A DNA stretch of 64,000 nt from Desulfomonile tiedjei (GCA_016212925.1 JACRDF010000025.1:1-64000); one strand, 5' to 3'; counted from the stretch's first letter, positions 26,338 to 36,395 are shown. Notes: a model not told the origin generated them from the letters alone. Numbers and translations: made by a program.

Positions 26338-28137
26338 TTATTCATCCTCTTCGGACTTTAAGACCGCGAGGAATGCAGACTGCGGTATGACCACGCTGCC
26401 AACCTGTTTCATCCTCTTTTTGCCTTCCTTCTGCTTTTCCAGCAGCTTCTTCTTTCGAGTGATGTCCCCACCATAGCACTTCGCAGTAACATCTTTGCGA
26501 AGAGCGGAAACAGTCTCTCTGGAAATGATTTTCCCTCCTATGGCACCTTGGATGGGCACCTTGAACAACTGTCTGGGGATCTCGTTTTTCAGCCGTTCAC
26601 ACGCGCGGCGAGCCCTGGCGTAGGCCCTATCCCTGTGGACAAGCATAGAGAGCGCATCCACCTTTTCGCCCGCAACAAAGATGTCCACCTTTGACAGGTC
26701 TGTGGCTCGGTATTCAAGGAATTCGTAGTCGAACGAGGCATAACCCCTGGAGACTGACTTCAGCTTATCGTAAAAATCGAACAGAACTTCCGCCAATGGC
26801 AGATCGAAGACCAATTCGACGCGGTTTGAATCAAGATAATTGATGTCCTTTTGGACCCCGCGACGGTCTATGCACAGGCTTATAACCGTGCCGAGGTATT
26901 GTTCGGGCAGGATGATCGACGCGCGGATAAAAGGTTCCTTGGCGCCGGCTATTTGAACCGGGTCCGGGTATTTGGCAGGGTTGTCGATGATCGCTTCGGT
27001 CCCGTCCCTGGCTACTATGACATACTGAACAGACGGAGCGGTGAGAATCAGTGAAAGGTCAAACTCTCGCTCCAATCGCTCTTGCACCACTTCGAGGTGC
27101 AGCAAGCCCAGGAATCCGCACCTGAAGCCGTGCCCGAGGGCTTCGGAGTGATCTTTTTCCCAGGTGAGTGAAGCATCATTGAGTTTCAGCTTTTCCAGCG
27201 CCTCGGCCAATTCCTCGTAGTCATCCGACGAAATCGGATAAAAGGACGAAAAAACCACGGGCTTAACGACCTTGAACCCCTTCAAAGGCTGCGGACAAGG
27301 GCGATTGTCCAGGGTCACGGTGTCGCCTATTCGCGTGTCGCTCACGGTTTTTATGCCCGCTACAATGTAGCCGACTTCGCCTGCTCGAAGCACTTTGCGC
27401 GGCTCTCTTTCGATGAGGAAAATTCCGGCTTCTTCAACTCTGTAGCTCGCTCCATTGGACCAGAACCGAATCGTATCTCCAGGCTTCAATTCCCCGTCGA
27501 AGAGTCTCAGGTGCACGATTGCCCCGCGGTAGGGGTCCCAATGAGAATCAAAGATCAAGGCTTTCAAAGGCGCGGCCGGATCGCCTTTTGGCGGAGGGAC
27601 CCGTAGCACTATTGCCTCCAGGACTTCGTCAATCCCTGTGCCTTCCTTGGCGGAGATGGATACGGCGGTCTCGGAGTCCAGTCCGAGGTCTTTCTCTATC
27701 TGGTGCTTTACTGTATCAACATCCGCGGCAGGGAGATCGATCTTGTTTATTACCGGGATGATTTCCAGGTCCTGCTCCACAGCCATATAGAAATTGGCAA
27801 GGGTCTGAGCCTGAACACCCTGGCTCGCGTCAATCACCAGCAGAGCGCCTTCACAAGAGACCAGCGCGCGAGAAACCTCGTATGAAAAATCCGCGTGTCC
27901 GGGCGTATCAATGAGGTTCAAGACGTAGTCCTTCCCGTCGGAAGCCCGGTACGGCAGTGCCACAGTCTGACTTTTGATGGTGATGCCGCGTTCTCGTTCA
28001 ATATCCATAGTGTCGAGCATCTGGTCATGGAATTCATGGTCCCCCACGACTCCGGTTATCTGGAGCAAACGATCGGCCAGCGTGGATTTTCCGTGGTCTA
28101 TATGGGCTATTATGCAGAAGTTTCTTATATGATCCAT
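26338..28137 (-). CDS. lepA: Elongation factor 4 (LepA), ribosomal back-translocase GTPase
   Basis: The 599-residue protein has GTPase motifs [15 protein letters not shown] (G1), [12 protein letters not shown] (G3) and NKIDLPAAD (G4), the EF-G-like domains II, III and V, and the LepA-specific C-terminal domain ([31 protein letters not shown]). Length is normal. It is alone on its strand in this part; 82 bp separate it from the CDP-alcohol transferase gene downstream of its start side. Confidence 0.98.
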   Translation of the reverse strand: MDHIRNFCIIAHIDHGKSTLADRLLQITGVVGDHEFHDQMLDTMDIERERGITIKSQTVALPYRASDGKDYVLNLIDTPGHADFSYEVSRALVSCEGALLVIDASQGVQAQTLANFYMAVEQDLEIIPVINKIDLPAADVDTVKHQIEKDLGLDSETAVSISAKEGTGIDEVLEAIVLRVPPPKGDPAAPLKALIFDSHWDPYRGAIVHLRLFDGELKPGDTIRFWSNGASYRVEEAGIFLIEREPRKVLRAGEVGYIVAGIKTVSDTRIGDTVTLDNRPCPQPLKGFKVVKPVVFSSFYPISSDDYEELAEALEKLKLNDASLTWEKDHSEALGHGFRCGFLGLLHLEVVQERLEREFDLSLILTAPSVQYVIVARDGTEAIIDNPAKYPDPVQIAGAKEPFIRASIILPEQYLGTVISLCIDRRGVQKDINYLDSNRVELVFDLPLAEVLFDFYDKLKSVSRGYASFDYEFLEYRATDLSKVDIFVAGEKVDALSMLVHRDRAYARARRACERLKNEIPRQLFKVPIQGAIGGKIISRETVSALRKDVTAKCYGGDITRKKKLLEKQKEGKKRMKQVGSVVIPQSAFLAVLKSEEDE

Positions 28138-28219
28138 TCAAGTTTCCTGAGTTACTTTCAAAATTGCTTTTGGGGGTGTCCAACAGGGGGCCGACGCGGA
28201 ATGGAACTGAGCCCCTCGG

Positions 28220-29800
28220 TTATTGTTTTCCCCCGGCAGGCGGATTTGGAAGAAAAGAAGCAAACGGCAGCCGGAAAACCTGGCCTTGCTGGGACAGCAT
28301 GATCAGATCGTCCCCTAATTTCACAGGTCCTAGTGCTTCGAGTCGGGGTGGCTCAAAGGAAATCCGCCCCGCGTCCAGAAGATCGGATCCGGTAATCATC
28401 TTCTTCAGGGATGCTACATAGATCATAGCCTTGAAAGGTGATCTGTTCAATTCCATGACCGTGTCTTCGTGTACGGTGATGCCGGCAGGAAACGCGCCAT
28501 TGGTGTACGACCCTATGACTCCCGCCAGGATGGATCCCTTTTTGAGGGCCATTTTTGGGTCAATCACGTACGTTTTGCGTGTGTAGAGATAGTTGGCGGC
28601 AAGCCACACCTTTTTTCCGTTCCATGTTGCCACGGCCATGGCGGTCAAGCGCAGATAGCCCAACGGCAGGGTCAATACCGTGACGGTTCTCTTTGAGGCG
28701 AAAGATGCATCCAGATCGATGCCCATCAACAAGCGCGTCGAGCCATCCGCCAATAGGAGCACGTTCCCATCAACCGGAAGGCTGCTGAATGCCGGTGCCA
28801 CATAATCAGGCACAGCAAAATAGTCCTGAGTGTCGTTTCCTTCGGAAGTAAATCGTTTGATTTTCTTGGTTCCCTCTTCCTCTCCCGCTAATATCAGAAA
28901 ATCCTGGTCTCGTACCGCGACTCCCAGAATATTTCCCGCAGCATTTGGCACCGCTATCGCCGGTCCCTGCTTCCAAGCCGCATGAAATCTCGGGCTGTCC
29001 ACGACGGAGCGGATCGGGATCAGGTTCGCTCCAATCACGATGACAGTCAAAACCGCCAGGGGAACCGCCACGTTGAGGGCGTAATTGAGTTTTCCCGAGT
29101 ACTGGTCTCCTTCGGCAAACCGGACCTGGGTGTCAAATTTTCTCCTAATTCCCCTCTTGAGCCTCAGATATCCAATAACTACCTCTACAGCCATTACTGC
29201 GGAAAAGAACGACATCATGGGGGAGAAAAAATTCATTCCCCATCCGGCCCAGACCGCGTAGACCACGTACAGGAAATACTTGCTTGTAATAGTGATCCGT
29301 GTTCCGAGGCCCATAACGTTTATGATGACCCCGAAAACGACCACGATCAGATATAGCGACACGTACACAGTTCCCACCAAGGGAGTCACCAAATGGTGGA
29401 AAATCGCTGCTATTGACACCACCACCATGCCGAGCTGATCACAGACCAAGTCCGTAAAGGCTCCGGATTGGGATGCCTTTCCCGTGTGGCGGGCATAGGC
29501 CCCGTCGAAGCCGTCACAAAGGAGGTGACCGGCCAGGAACAGCACCGCTATCACCGGGTCCCTGACAAAATATAAGATCACTCCCGCGAGCAAGGAAATG
29601 CCCACGTACGAAATGGTATCCGGCACGACTCCCAATCGCACAAATGGAGGGAAAATCGCGGCTCCGAGCTTGGTCCTTTTCTCAGCGAGCCACGCGTGGA
29701 CATATTTGTCCTTCCCGAAGTAGTTCAGCGAGCCGGAATAAGGGCTTGACTTGAATCCTGAAGAGCTTTCTTCGGGCATCTTTTTAGCGTTTCCTGACAT
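28220..29800 (-). CDS. CDP-alcohol phosphotransferase fused to a C-terminal extracytoplasmic domain
   Basis: Residues about 50-270 are an integral membrane CDP-alcohol phosphatidyltransferase with the exact signature D96-x2-D99-G-x2-A-R-x8-G-x3-D117-x3-D121, the site that joins a CDP-activated alcohol to a second alcohol. The last membrane helix is at about 250-267. A further 260 residues follow without membrane segments, containing repeated strand-like blocks (DQDFLILAGEEEGTKKIKRF, GNVLLLADGSTRLLMGIDLD, KKVWLAANYLYTRKTYVIDP), suggestive of a beta-propeller facing the periplasm. Members of this family end near 200-250 residues, so the fusion is unusual. Substrates are unknown; a lipid or osmolyte headgroup such as inositol phosphate is possible. 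Confidence 0.85.
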   Translation of the reverse strand: MSGNAKKMPEESSSGFKSSPYSGSLNYFGKDKYVHAWLAEKRTKLGAAIFPPFVRLGVVPDTISYVGISLLAGVILYFVRDPVIAVLFLAGHLLCDGFDGAYARHTGKASQSGAFTDLVCDQLGMVVVSIAAIFHHLVTPLVGTVYVSLYLIVVVFGVIINVMGLGTRITITSKYFLYVVYAVWAGWGMNFFSPMMSFFSAVMAVEVVIGYLRLKRGIRRKFDTQVRFAEGDQYSGKLNYALNVAVPLAVLTVIVIGANLIPIRSVVDSPRFHAAWKQGPAIAVPNAAGNILGVAVRDQDFLILAGEEEGTKKIKRFTSEGNDTQDYFAVPDYVAPAFSSLPVDGNVLLLADGSTRLLMGIDLDASFASKRTVTVLTLPLGYLRLTAMAVATWNGKKVWLAANYLYTRKTYVIDPKMALKKGSILAGVIGSYTNGAFPAGITVHEDTVMELNRSPFKAMIYVASLKKMITGSDLLDAGRISFEPPRLEALGPVKLGDDLIMLSQQGQVFRLPFASFLPNPPAGGKQ

Positions 29801-30393
29801 GAATTTTAAAAAAGCCGACGAACCTTGGACCTATTGGGGCACCGGGCTTCCACGTCTCGGGATGGCGCGGCCGGCGAACATGACGGGGAGAGTGTCTCCC
29901 CGCGGGGACATCCCTCAGTTCAATTCCAGGCGCCTGGCTTTGTCCGGTGAACGGTTTATTGGATCTTGCCTGAAAGTCTCGCTGTCAAGCCAGGGGACCT
30001 CGCGGCTAATACCACGGTATGGATTCCTGGTCACCGATAATCGTACTTTGCCATTTTTCCATGGGGAATATTATAGCATTTCTCTCAAGTTATTTCCGAA
30101 TGGTTGCTGCATGGCCTTAATCGGCGGGCACGGCCTGCCCTTCGAGAAAGATGTCGCTTTGAAGGACGGTCCGCGGCAGCGATATTACGGCTGTTCTCAA
30201 AAGTCCCGCCCCAAAGGAATATCACCGGTGGATGAGCCAACAGCGTCTCCCACCAGCCAATCGGACATGACTTTCGTAAATCGCCATAGCATCAGCGCGC
30301 ACTGAGTAGGGAAAAGGGATGAGGCAAGCCACTCCTAAGTTGCTCTGACTTAGCGTTTCAAAGGCACGGACACACAATCCCCGATATAACCCT
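29801..30393. other. Gap without a recognisable gene
   Basis: The 593 bases hold one plus-strand open frame (29751-30305) that overlaps the start of the CDP-alcohol gene and has no family resemblance or ribosome site. A short hairpin GGGGAGAGTGTCTCCCC lies near 29887. Nothing else is supported. Confidence 0.35.
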
Positions 30394-30822
30394 TCAGCCG
30401 GACAGCTTCGATTTAATGATCTCCCCTGTTGCAGAGATCTCTGCAATGTCGCCCATGACCGGTTCCCAAGCAGCTATTGTGAGCCCGTCACCCATCCACC
30501 TCGGCACTATATGTATGTGAAGATGTGGCACCACCTGGTTTCCGGCCTTTCCGTTGAGTTGCAGGACGTTCATTCCATCAGGAGCTACCGCTGACTTCAC
30601 GGCCTTGGCTATTCGGCAGATGACGGACATCAGGTGGCCGTACAGGTCCGGATCGATCTCGAAGATATTCTCTACGTGTTCTTTTGGTATTACCAGCAGA
30701 TGTCCCTTGTTAAGGGGGCTGATATCCATGAACGCGAAAGTCTTGTCATCCTCATAAATTTTGGAACTCGGTATGCTACCGGAGACTATTTTGCAGAAAA
30801 TGCAGTCGTCCCTCGTCTTCAT
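30394..30822 (-). CDS. HIT-family nucleotide-binding hydrolase
   Basis: The 142-residue protein has the histidine triad HLHIHIVPR (about 102-110), the N-terminal zinc-type CIFCKI and MDISPLNKGHLLVIPKEH. HIT proteins hydrolyse AMP-linked or dinucleoside polyphosphates. A GGAGG site precedes the start. It lies 115 bp downstream of the cysK stop and may be cotranscribed with it. Confidence 0.93.
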   Translation of the reverse strand: MKTRDDCIFCKIVSGSIPSSKIYEDDKTFAFMDISPLNKGHLLVIPKEHVENIFEIDPDLYGHLMSVICRIAKAVKSAVAPDGMNVLQLNGKAGNQVVPHLHIHIVPRWMGDGLTIAAWEPVMGDIAEISATGEIIKSKLSG

Positions 30823-30936
30823 CAGGTCTTACCTCCAGCAACCCTCTCTGAAAATGGGGAGAAAGAGGCTCCCTCATCTCTCTCAACAAAAGGGGGATTT
30901 TCCTCGCGCAACCGAATGGCCGGTCGCGGACTACTA

Positions 30937-31896
30937 TTATTCCGTAATTCCCTCGAAAAGCACAGAGCTTAGATATCTCTCGCCCGCGCTGGGAAGCACC
31001 GTGACGATGACCTTGTTCCTGAACTCCCTCCTTTGGGCGATCCGGATCGCGGCTACAACCGCGGCTCCGGAAGATATCCCACACAAAAGGCCTTCTTTGC
31101 GAGCCAACAATCGTGCAAATGAAACCGCCTCTTCACTCGAAACAAGTTGGACTTCATCTACCAAACTCATATCCAAGATCTCGGGAAGGAATCCGGCTCC
31201 GATACCCTGAATCTTATGGGGCCCCGGGATGGGGTCCTGTCCCGCAAGGCTTTGAGTAATGACCGGGCTTTCCGCCGGTTCAACCGCCACTGAATGGATC
31301 TTCTTGCCTTTAGTTTTCTTGATAAATTGCGAAACCCCTGTGATCGTGCCTCCAGTCCCCACCCCGGATACCAGCACGTCTATCTCCCCCCGAGTGTCCT
31401 CCCAGATCTCCGGTCCGGTGGTCTCTTCGTGGGCCCTCACGTTGGCGGGGTTGCTAAACTGTTGAGGCATGAAATACCTTTCCGGGTCCGCGGCCGCAAT
31501 CTCCACGGCTTTCTCCACCGCGCCCCGCATACCTTTGGTTCCAGGAGTGAGAACGACTTTGGCGTCGAACATTTTGAGGACTTTTCGCCTTTCAATGCTC
31601 ATTGTGTCCGGCATGGTGAGTGTGAGCGGATACCCTTTCAACGCACAGACATATGCCAGAGCAATACCGGTGTTGCCGCTGGTAGGCTCTATGATCTCCA
31701 CTCCCTGGCGGATGAGGCCCCGTTCTTCTCCATCTCTTATCATGTAAACGCCGATTCGATCCTTCACGGAAAAAGCCGGATTGCGGCCCTCCACCTTGCC
31801 GAGGATCACGGCTTCAGCGGTTCCTGAAATTCTGTTAAGTTTTACCAAGGGGGTATGTCCGACAGCGTCAGCATTGTCTTTGAAGTATTTTTTCAT
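30937..31896 (-). CDS. cysK: Cysteine synthase A (O-acetylserine sulfhydrylase)
   Basis: The 319-residue PLP enzyme converts O-acetylserine and sulfide to cysteine. Visible are the PLP lysine in [11 protein letters not shown], the substrate loop [11 protein letters not shown], the phosphate cup GTGGTITG and the C-terminal [14 protein letters not shown]. The start at 31894-31896 (MKKYFKDN...) fits the family; an in-frame start 33 bases upstream would add an atypical tail. It uses sulfide that the organism produces by sulfate reduction. Confidence 0.95.
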   Translation of the reverse strand: MKKYFKDNADAVGHTPLVKLNRISGTAEAVILGKVEGRNPAFSVKDRIGVYMIRDGEERGLIRQGVEIIEPTSGNTGIALAYVCALKGYPLTLTMPDTMSIERRKVLKMFDAKVVLTPGTKGMRGAVEKAVEIAAADPERYFMPQQFSNPANVRAHEETTGPEIWEDTRGEIDVLVSGVGTGGTITGVSQFIKKTKGKKIHSVAVEPAESPVITQSLAGQDPIPGPHKIQGIGAGFLPEILDMSLVDEVQLVSSEEAVSFARLLARKEGLLCGISSGAAVVAAIRIAQRREFRNKVIVTVLPSAGERYLSSVLFEGITE

Positions 31897-32862
31897 TGCG
31901 AAGCCTTTCCTGTACCCCGGTGTTCTCACGTCAATCTCTTGCCGCTACGGCTGCGGCGTCCAGCCTGGCGGGGTCTTGCCGAACGTATTCCGCGGCCCGC
32001 GAAGAAACGGGAAAACTTCCTTGACTATTTCAGAGCGAATGCTGCGAATCGAGACCCTTCAGCGCCGGTTTCCCTTCCTCTTGCTGCAAACTGTCGCTCT
32101 CGGACGCCTTAGCCCAAGCCACGGCAAAGCGAGCCCCAAAACCCGCAGGCCTACCAAAGATCTCTTTGTAAGTCGAAGTCGGTCGCGTGATCCCGAATAT
32201 GGCGTCCCAGGAAAATCCGCCTCAAGACAACTCGGCTCCCTTCGCGCACATTTGCGGCAGAAGACGATTCATTTCTTTGCGCTTCAGACAAGAAGTGGTC
32301 AAGGTCCTGAGCTTTTGTCCAAGAACTGTGGATATGACTTCCTTAACTAGACCGGTGGTCTTCTGGAATCCCAATTTTCGTGCAAAAGTGTCTCATATAA
32401 GTTCGGTCCCGTAAAGTCAAAAAACCTTCTGCTATCCACGGAAATGTCTTTGATCAATGTCCGCGACTACGCTGCAAATACAGGCATGTGTGTGCTACCT
32501 GACCGGCCGGTCCAAAATCCGGCTAGTTTTGTCTGTCCTGGTTACGGTGGAATATGTTATGATAACTTAGTGTCCTGTGGGAAGAGCCTCAAGATATTTC
32601 CAGGGATGGTTTGAACCCAAGGCCCTTCGCGCAGATTATGTGCTTACCTGCTGTCACTTCGAGAGGCGCTGGAAACAATTTCAGTAACTGGGGATATGGA
32701 AAAGCAAGGTCGGAACCGTGCGTAGTATTTGAGGCCCATGCCTCGCCCGGGCAAGATGGATTTGTTGCAGGGCAGGAAATGTAGCCGCTTAGGTCAATCA
32801 GGAATGACCAGGACGCCATCCCGGTTGAACCAGACCTTTGAAGGTGAGATGGTTTTCCTTGT
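31897..32862. other. Long gap without a recognisable gene
   Basis: This 966-base stretch has several short frames on the plus strand with no ribosome site and no family likeness. No repeats shared with the rest of the window, no tRNA fold and no hairpin with a T-run were seen. It may hold decayed genes or an unrecognised RNA. Confidence 0.35.
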
Positions 32863-33654
32863 ATGAAACCGCCTAGAGATCCACACGAAGATTTCTCGGG
32901 ATTCACTGCCGAAGAGATGGAGTCCTCCGCCAAAACAATTAGTGCGGAGGAGATCCTGGAAGACCTGCGCGCGGGGCTCCGGACCAGGGGTTTCCTGACC
33001 AAGTACGGACTGACTCTCGGCCAATTCGAGGGATTGCTTAAGGGGCTAATCCGCAAAGGACTGTTGACCAAAGATGAGTTCAAGGTCTGGAAGGCTCACC
33101 GCGTTGCACAGACAGCCTCGGAACCGGAAGCGGCCGGCCAAGGGGTAGCTCCCTCTCCTGTGCCTGAAAGACTTCACCACAACGTCAAGACCTTCGTCAT
33201 AACCGAGCCCGAAATGAACAATTCATGGGCTCTGCAACTCTTTTCCACTCAAAGAGAAAGAATGAAGGGAGCCCAGTTCAAGGTTAACCTGCATGGGAAG
33301 AAGTATGCGTTCATAGTGGAACAGATGCTTTTTCGCGGTCAGGTAGAGATGCTGGCTACGGCCGATTCCGGCCAAGCCAATGACAAGTCGAAACGGGAAC
33401 AGGCGCTGGAATTCATATCGCGTCACGGATGGGCCGCGTATCTCGAGAGCAGGGCAGTTGAGGCGAACCTCGGAGAGCCTGGCCCTCAGCCTCGGAAAAA
33501 AGCCCGCCTTGTGCTCCTGCACTGCAGAAACCACACTTTCCTGGCGGCACTGCACACGCCCGCGCCGGCAATAAACCTTTATGTAGGTTCTTCGCTGGAA
33601 AAGATCCGCGGCCGTCTTGCCAAAAGCGTGGACACCAGCCTACTTGACTTCTAA
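32863..33654 (+). CDS. Protein of unknown function, 263 aa
   Basis: No family is recognised. The N-terminal 90 residues are charged and contain FTAEEMESSAKTISAEEILE and LTLGQFEGLLKGLIRKGLLT, similar to short segments seen after sensor domains in delta-proteobacteria, where they often act as helical protein-interaction modules. The middle (WALQLFSTQRERMKGAQFKV) and end (LVLLHCRNHTFLAALHTPAP) look like an alpha/beta domain. No signal peptide or membrane helix. The start codon has only a weak ribosome site. The stop is 20 bp from the convergent queC stop. Confidence 0.6.
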   Translation: MKPPRDPHEDFSGFTAEEMESSAKTISAEEILEDLRAGLRTRGFLTKYGLTLGQFEGLLKGLIRKGLLTKDEFKVWKAHRVAQTASEPEAAGQGVAPSPVPERLHHNVKTFVITEPEMNNSWALQLFSTQRERMKGAQFKVNLHGKKYAFIVEQMLFRGQVEMLATADSGQANDKSKREQALEFISRHGWAAYLESRAVEANLGEPGPQPRKKARLVLLHCRNHTFLAALHTPAPAINLYVGSSLEKIRGRLAKSVDTSLLDF

Positions 33655-33674
33655 CGAAATTCCTGAAGTCCATA

Positions 33675-34379
33675 CTACTTTGTATAAATCGTGGGGTCGG
33701 CGATCCCCGCTTCTGAAAAGCCTTTCCTTCGAAGAATGCAACTGTCGCACAAGCCACATGCCCTCCCGCGAGGATCAGGATCGTAGCAAGAATGCGTGAG
33801 GCTGTAGTCCGCTCCCAGTTCTGCGCCTCTTGTTATTATTTGGGCTTTTGTCAATTCGATCAGAGGAGTGTGTATTCGGATTCTCAGCGTCCCTTCTACG
33901 GTCTTTTTGGTCGCGAGATTGGCCATCTGCTCAAAGGCCTCAATGTATTCCGGACGGCAATCGGGATATCCGGAATAATCCAAAGCATTTACACCTATAA
34001 AGATGTGCTCTGTTCCCAAAACCTCCGCCCAGGCCAGTGCAAAAGATAGGAAAATGGTATTCCGGGCCGGAACATAGGTTATGGGAATCTCTTTGGTCAT
34101 TTCTTCGATGCGTCTGTTCTTCGGAACCTCCAGGTCGGAAGTCAGCGCGGATCCCCCAATTTCGCTAAAGGGCAGGTCCAAGATCAAATGACGTGTCACG
34201 CCCATGGCCCGCGCGACTCGGCGAGCCGCTTCGATCTCTACGCTGTGCCTTTGCTGGTACCGGAAGGTCAATGCGTAGGGCTCGTAGCTTTGATTTCGGG
34301 CAATGGCCAGGCATGTGGTGGAATCAATTCCACCGGACACCAAAACCACAGCTCCAGTTGATCCATGCTTTTCGTCCAT
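33675..34379 (-). CDS. queC: 7-cyano-7-deazaguanine synthase
   Basis: QueC makes preQ0, the precursor of queuosine in tRNA and of some modified DNA bases. The 234-residue protein has the PP-loop [16 protein letters not shown], the [21 protein letters not shown] motif and the zinc site [19 protein letters not shown]. The start at MDEKHGSTG is chosen so the P-loop falls at the usual distance; in-frame ATGs 24 and 39 bases upstream are possible. It lies 63 bp after the arsS stop on the same strand and may be cotranscribed. No queD, queE or queF is adjacent. Confidence 0.93.
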   Translation of the reverse strand: MDEKHGSTGAVVLVSGGIDSTTCLAIARNQSYEPYALTFRYQQRHSVEIEAARRVARAMGVTRHLILDLPFSEIGGSALTSDLEVPKNRRIEEMTKEIPITYVPARNTIFLSFALAWAEVLGTEHIFIGVNALDYSGYPDCRPEYIEAFEQMANLATKKTVEGTLRIRIHTPLIELTKAQIITRGAELGADYSLTHSCYDPDPRGRACGLCDSCILRRKGFSEAGIADPTIYTK

Positions 34380-34432
34380 CGACAACCGGTCCCTAGAATC
34401 CATCGGTCGCTGCAACATTGTCAGCGAAGTCT

Positions 34433-34450
34433 TCGCCTGGCCTCAGGCGA
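34433..34450 (-). promoter_or_regulatory. Bacterial SECIS-like hairpin after the arsS in-frame TGA
   Basis: On the minus strand TCGCCTG-AGGC-CAGGCGA forms a perfect 7-bp stem with a 4-nt loop that has G at its second position. The loop begins 20 nt after the TGA (34464-34466). Bacterial SECIS elements for SelB are known to be stem-loops shortly after the UGA with a G early in the apical loop at roughly this distance. The hairpin overlaps the real stop codon at 34443-34445. Confidence 0.65.
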
Positions 34451-35459
34451 GGATCGCTCCGCCTCAAGTAAACCCTGCGCCGGCAGTGCATGCGTAACAG
34501 TGGTCGGAAACCGCAATAGGGGTCCCGGGCATCGGCGGGCCTTCCATGGCAGAAACATGGTTCCTCGCTCCTCCCAACGGTATTCCCGCGGCCAGATTGA
34601 AATCGCAGTCGTATAGATAACCGTCCCAGGAGACCGAAACGAGTTTCTGACACATCAGTCCCTCAAGGGTGCAGGGATTGAAACTCGACGCAAGTTTTTC
34701 CATGTATTTGTCAATATTGCCTGACGCAGACAGCCACTGCCGAAATCTGCCCAACGGGACATTGGCAAAAGTGTACAAATTGCTAAAGACAATCCCCCAT
34801 TTCTTTTGAAGATCGAAACGGAATTTTCTTTCAGTCCCATGCTGAGAAGAGGGAAGAAACGCTCCTGTCGGGTTGCACACCAGATCCAACTGAAGGCCGG
34901 TACCCGGTTGGCCGTACCCGATCGAGTTGAGTCTTTTTAACGCCGTAAGGATCTTTTCCAGGACCCCCGAGCCTCGCTGAGCTTCCAGTTGGTTCACGTT
35001 CAAACTGGGCAAGGAGCCCACAATGGCTACTCGATGTCTACAACAGGATTCCAGGAGTTCGCGTCGCTTTTCGTCCGTCAAAATCGTGAGATTGGAGCGG
35101 AACATCACGGTCTTTTGGCCGGCGGCCAATAACTCTATGAACGCTACTATGTTCGAGTTAAGTTCCGGCGCACCTCCAGTTACGTCCACAACCTCAAAAG
35201 ATCCCCGTTCCGCAAACGCAGCCACCTTCTCCATGGTCCCCAGATTCATGACCTCTTCGCTGCGCTGCGGCCCTGCCTCCAGATGGCAATGCTTGCACGT
35301 GAGGTTGCAGAGCAGTGCCACGTTCACTTGGAGGATGGTGGTTCGCGCGCGCTTCAATTCAAGATTGTGGCGGTGCAGGGTAAGCGCAAAAGGATCGACA
35401 GATCGCGGTAATTCCTTTAATGCGTCGTCCAGATCAGTCATAAGGGTTCCCGTACTCAT
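34443..35459 (-). CDS. arsS: Radical SAM selenoprotein of the arsenosugar-biosynthesis type (ArsS)
   Basis: The protein has the radical SAM triad CNLTCKHCH (C51, C55, C58), the GGAPELN motif and the ArsS C-terminal segment DHCYACTAGAG. A naive ORF stops at TGA 34464-34466, but translation through it gives U-G-G-A-I-L-A before a second TGA at 34443-34445. Known family members read CTAGAGSSC-x-GA at this place, so the TGA aligns with their conserved cysteine and should encode selenocysteine (residue 332 of 338). A SECIS-like hairpin follows. The family is described as arsenosugar biosynthesis radical SAM (seleno)protein. GGGAGG supports the start. The AhpD-like partner gene lies 86 bp upstream. 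Confidence 0.88.
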
Positions 35460-35545
35460 TTTGGGCGCCTCCCGATATCATCAGGCGCAAGGTATTTCAA
35501 AGCCCTGTCTGTTGCAGCAACATTTCCTTGGTCAGACCATGGCCG

Positions 35546-35878
35546 TCACATGGAAATCTTCGCCGCGACGTTACGCATTTGAAGGCCGTGAACCAGCGAA
35601 GCCCCGCCTCGAATGGCCACCGCAACATGAAGTGCCTCGGTCATTTCGGCCAGGTTGGAGCCCTTTTCAAAGCAGGCCTGAGTGTACGCGTCGATGCAGT
35701 ACGGACACTGAATGGTGTGGGCCACCGCCAGCGCAATGAGGGCCTTCTCCCTCTCAGTCAAATCACCTTCTGAAAAAACAGAGGCATAATAATCAAAGAA
35801 TTTCTTGCCAAGCTCCGGAGCTTCTTTGGCAATTTCATCGAACTTGGGCAGATCCTTGCGATCGTAGTACGATTCCAT
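35546..35878 (-). CDS. AhpD/carboxymuconolactone-decarboxylase-like protein linked to ArsS
   Basis: The 110-residue protein has the AhpD core motif with redox pair C58-x2-C61 (HTIQCPYCIDAYTQ) and the helix EREKALIALAVAH. Small peroxidase-like proteins of this group are known to be encoded next to ArsS-type radical SAM selenoproteins. I moved the start to the ATG at 35876-35878, where GGAGGT lies 7 nt upstream; the longer frame starts inside weak context. It is the first gene of an apparent operon with arsS and queC. Its role may be to reduce or protect the selenol/thiol of ArsS, which is inference. Confidence 0.85.
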   Translation of the reverse strand: MESYYDRKDLPKFDEIAKEAPELGKKFFDYYASVFSEGDLTEREKALIALAVAHTIQCPYCIDAYTQACFEKGSNLAEMTEALHVAVAIRGGASLVHGLQMRNVAAKISM

Positions 35879-36001
35879 ACTCACAACCTCCGTGTTCATT
35901 CCCCGAAAAAAGAGAGATCAAATCCCTGTGGGCCTCGTGCCCCGACTGTGTCGGCAAAGGTCAGTGCAGCAATTTCATTACACCAACCCTTGACTCCGGC
36001 T

Positions 36002-36307
36002 CTATTTCTTGAGTTCCCGGATCATCTCTTCCACTTCCTCAACCCCTTCGTCGTAGTTTGTCTGCTCGTCGGGCTGTAATTCCTTCAGCAGCCTTAGGAA
36101 CTCGCCCGCATGCACGACCTCTTCCTTGGCTATGTCCAGGAGCACTTTCCGAGCCAATTCGTTGTCAGTGGATTCGGCTAGTTGCTCGTAAAGCTGAACC
36201 GCCTCATATTCTGCCGCAATCATAAATCGGATTGCCCTTACCAGCTCAGAGTGCGTGACTTTGCGATCGTTGGCCAATCCTGAGAACGCATTGCCAAAAT
36301 CAGGCAT
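36002..36307 (-). CDS. Ferritin-like / rubrerythrin-type diiron protein (encapsulated-ferritin-like)
   Basis: The 101-residue protein is a two-helix half ferritin. Glu in FMIAAEYEAVQLYEQLAE (E33 region) and the E-x2-H pair in AKEEVVHAGEFLRLL (E63, H66) are the metal ligands. Its length, and the acidic end YDEGVEEVEEMIRELKK, resemble the ferritin-like proteins packaged in encapsulin shells or fused to the encapsulin of Pyrococcus. No encapsulin gene is present in this window. GGGAGG precedes the ATG. A role in iron storage or oxidative defence of an anaerobe is likely. Confidence 0.82.
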   Translation of the reverse strand: MPDFGNAFSGLANDRKVTHSELVRAIRFMIAAEYEAVQLYEQLAESTDNELARKVLLDIAKEEVVHAGEFLRLLKELQPDEQTNYDEGVEEVEEMIRELKK

Positions 36308-36395
36308 GATCTACCTCCCTCGGTGACAGTATTTTGGGACTGTGATCGGCTATGCCTGCCAAATTTTCTGCTGTGCCACTGCCTATCAGCGCATA

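Noticed and set aside
29751-30305. A 184-codon plus-strand ORF
   Set aside because: It begins inside the start of the opposite CDP-alcohol gene, lacks a ribosome site and shows no domain pattern.
32589-33083. A 164-codon minus-strand ORF
   Set aside because: It overlaps the better-supported plus-strand gene at 32863 and is rich in Ser/Pro, typical of a shadow frame.
34464-34466. TGA as the true end of the radical SAM protein
   Set aside because: Family members continue with Cys-x-Gly-Ala at this point and a SECIS-like hairpin follows, so read-through as selenocysteine is the better reading.
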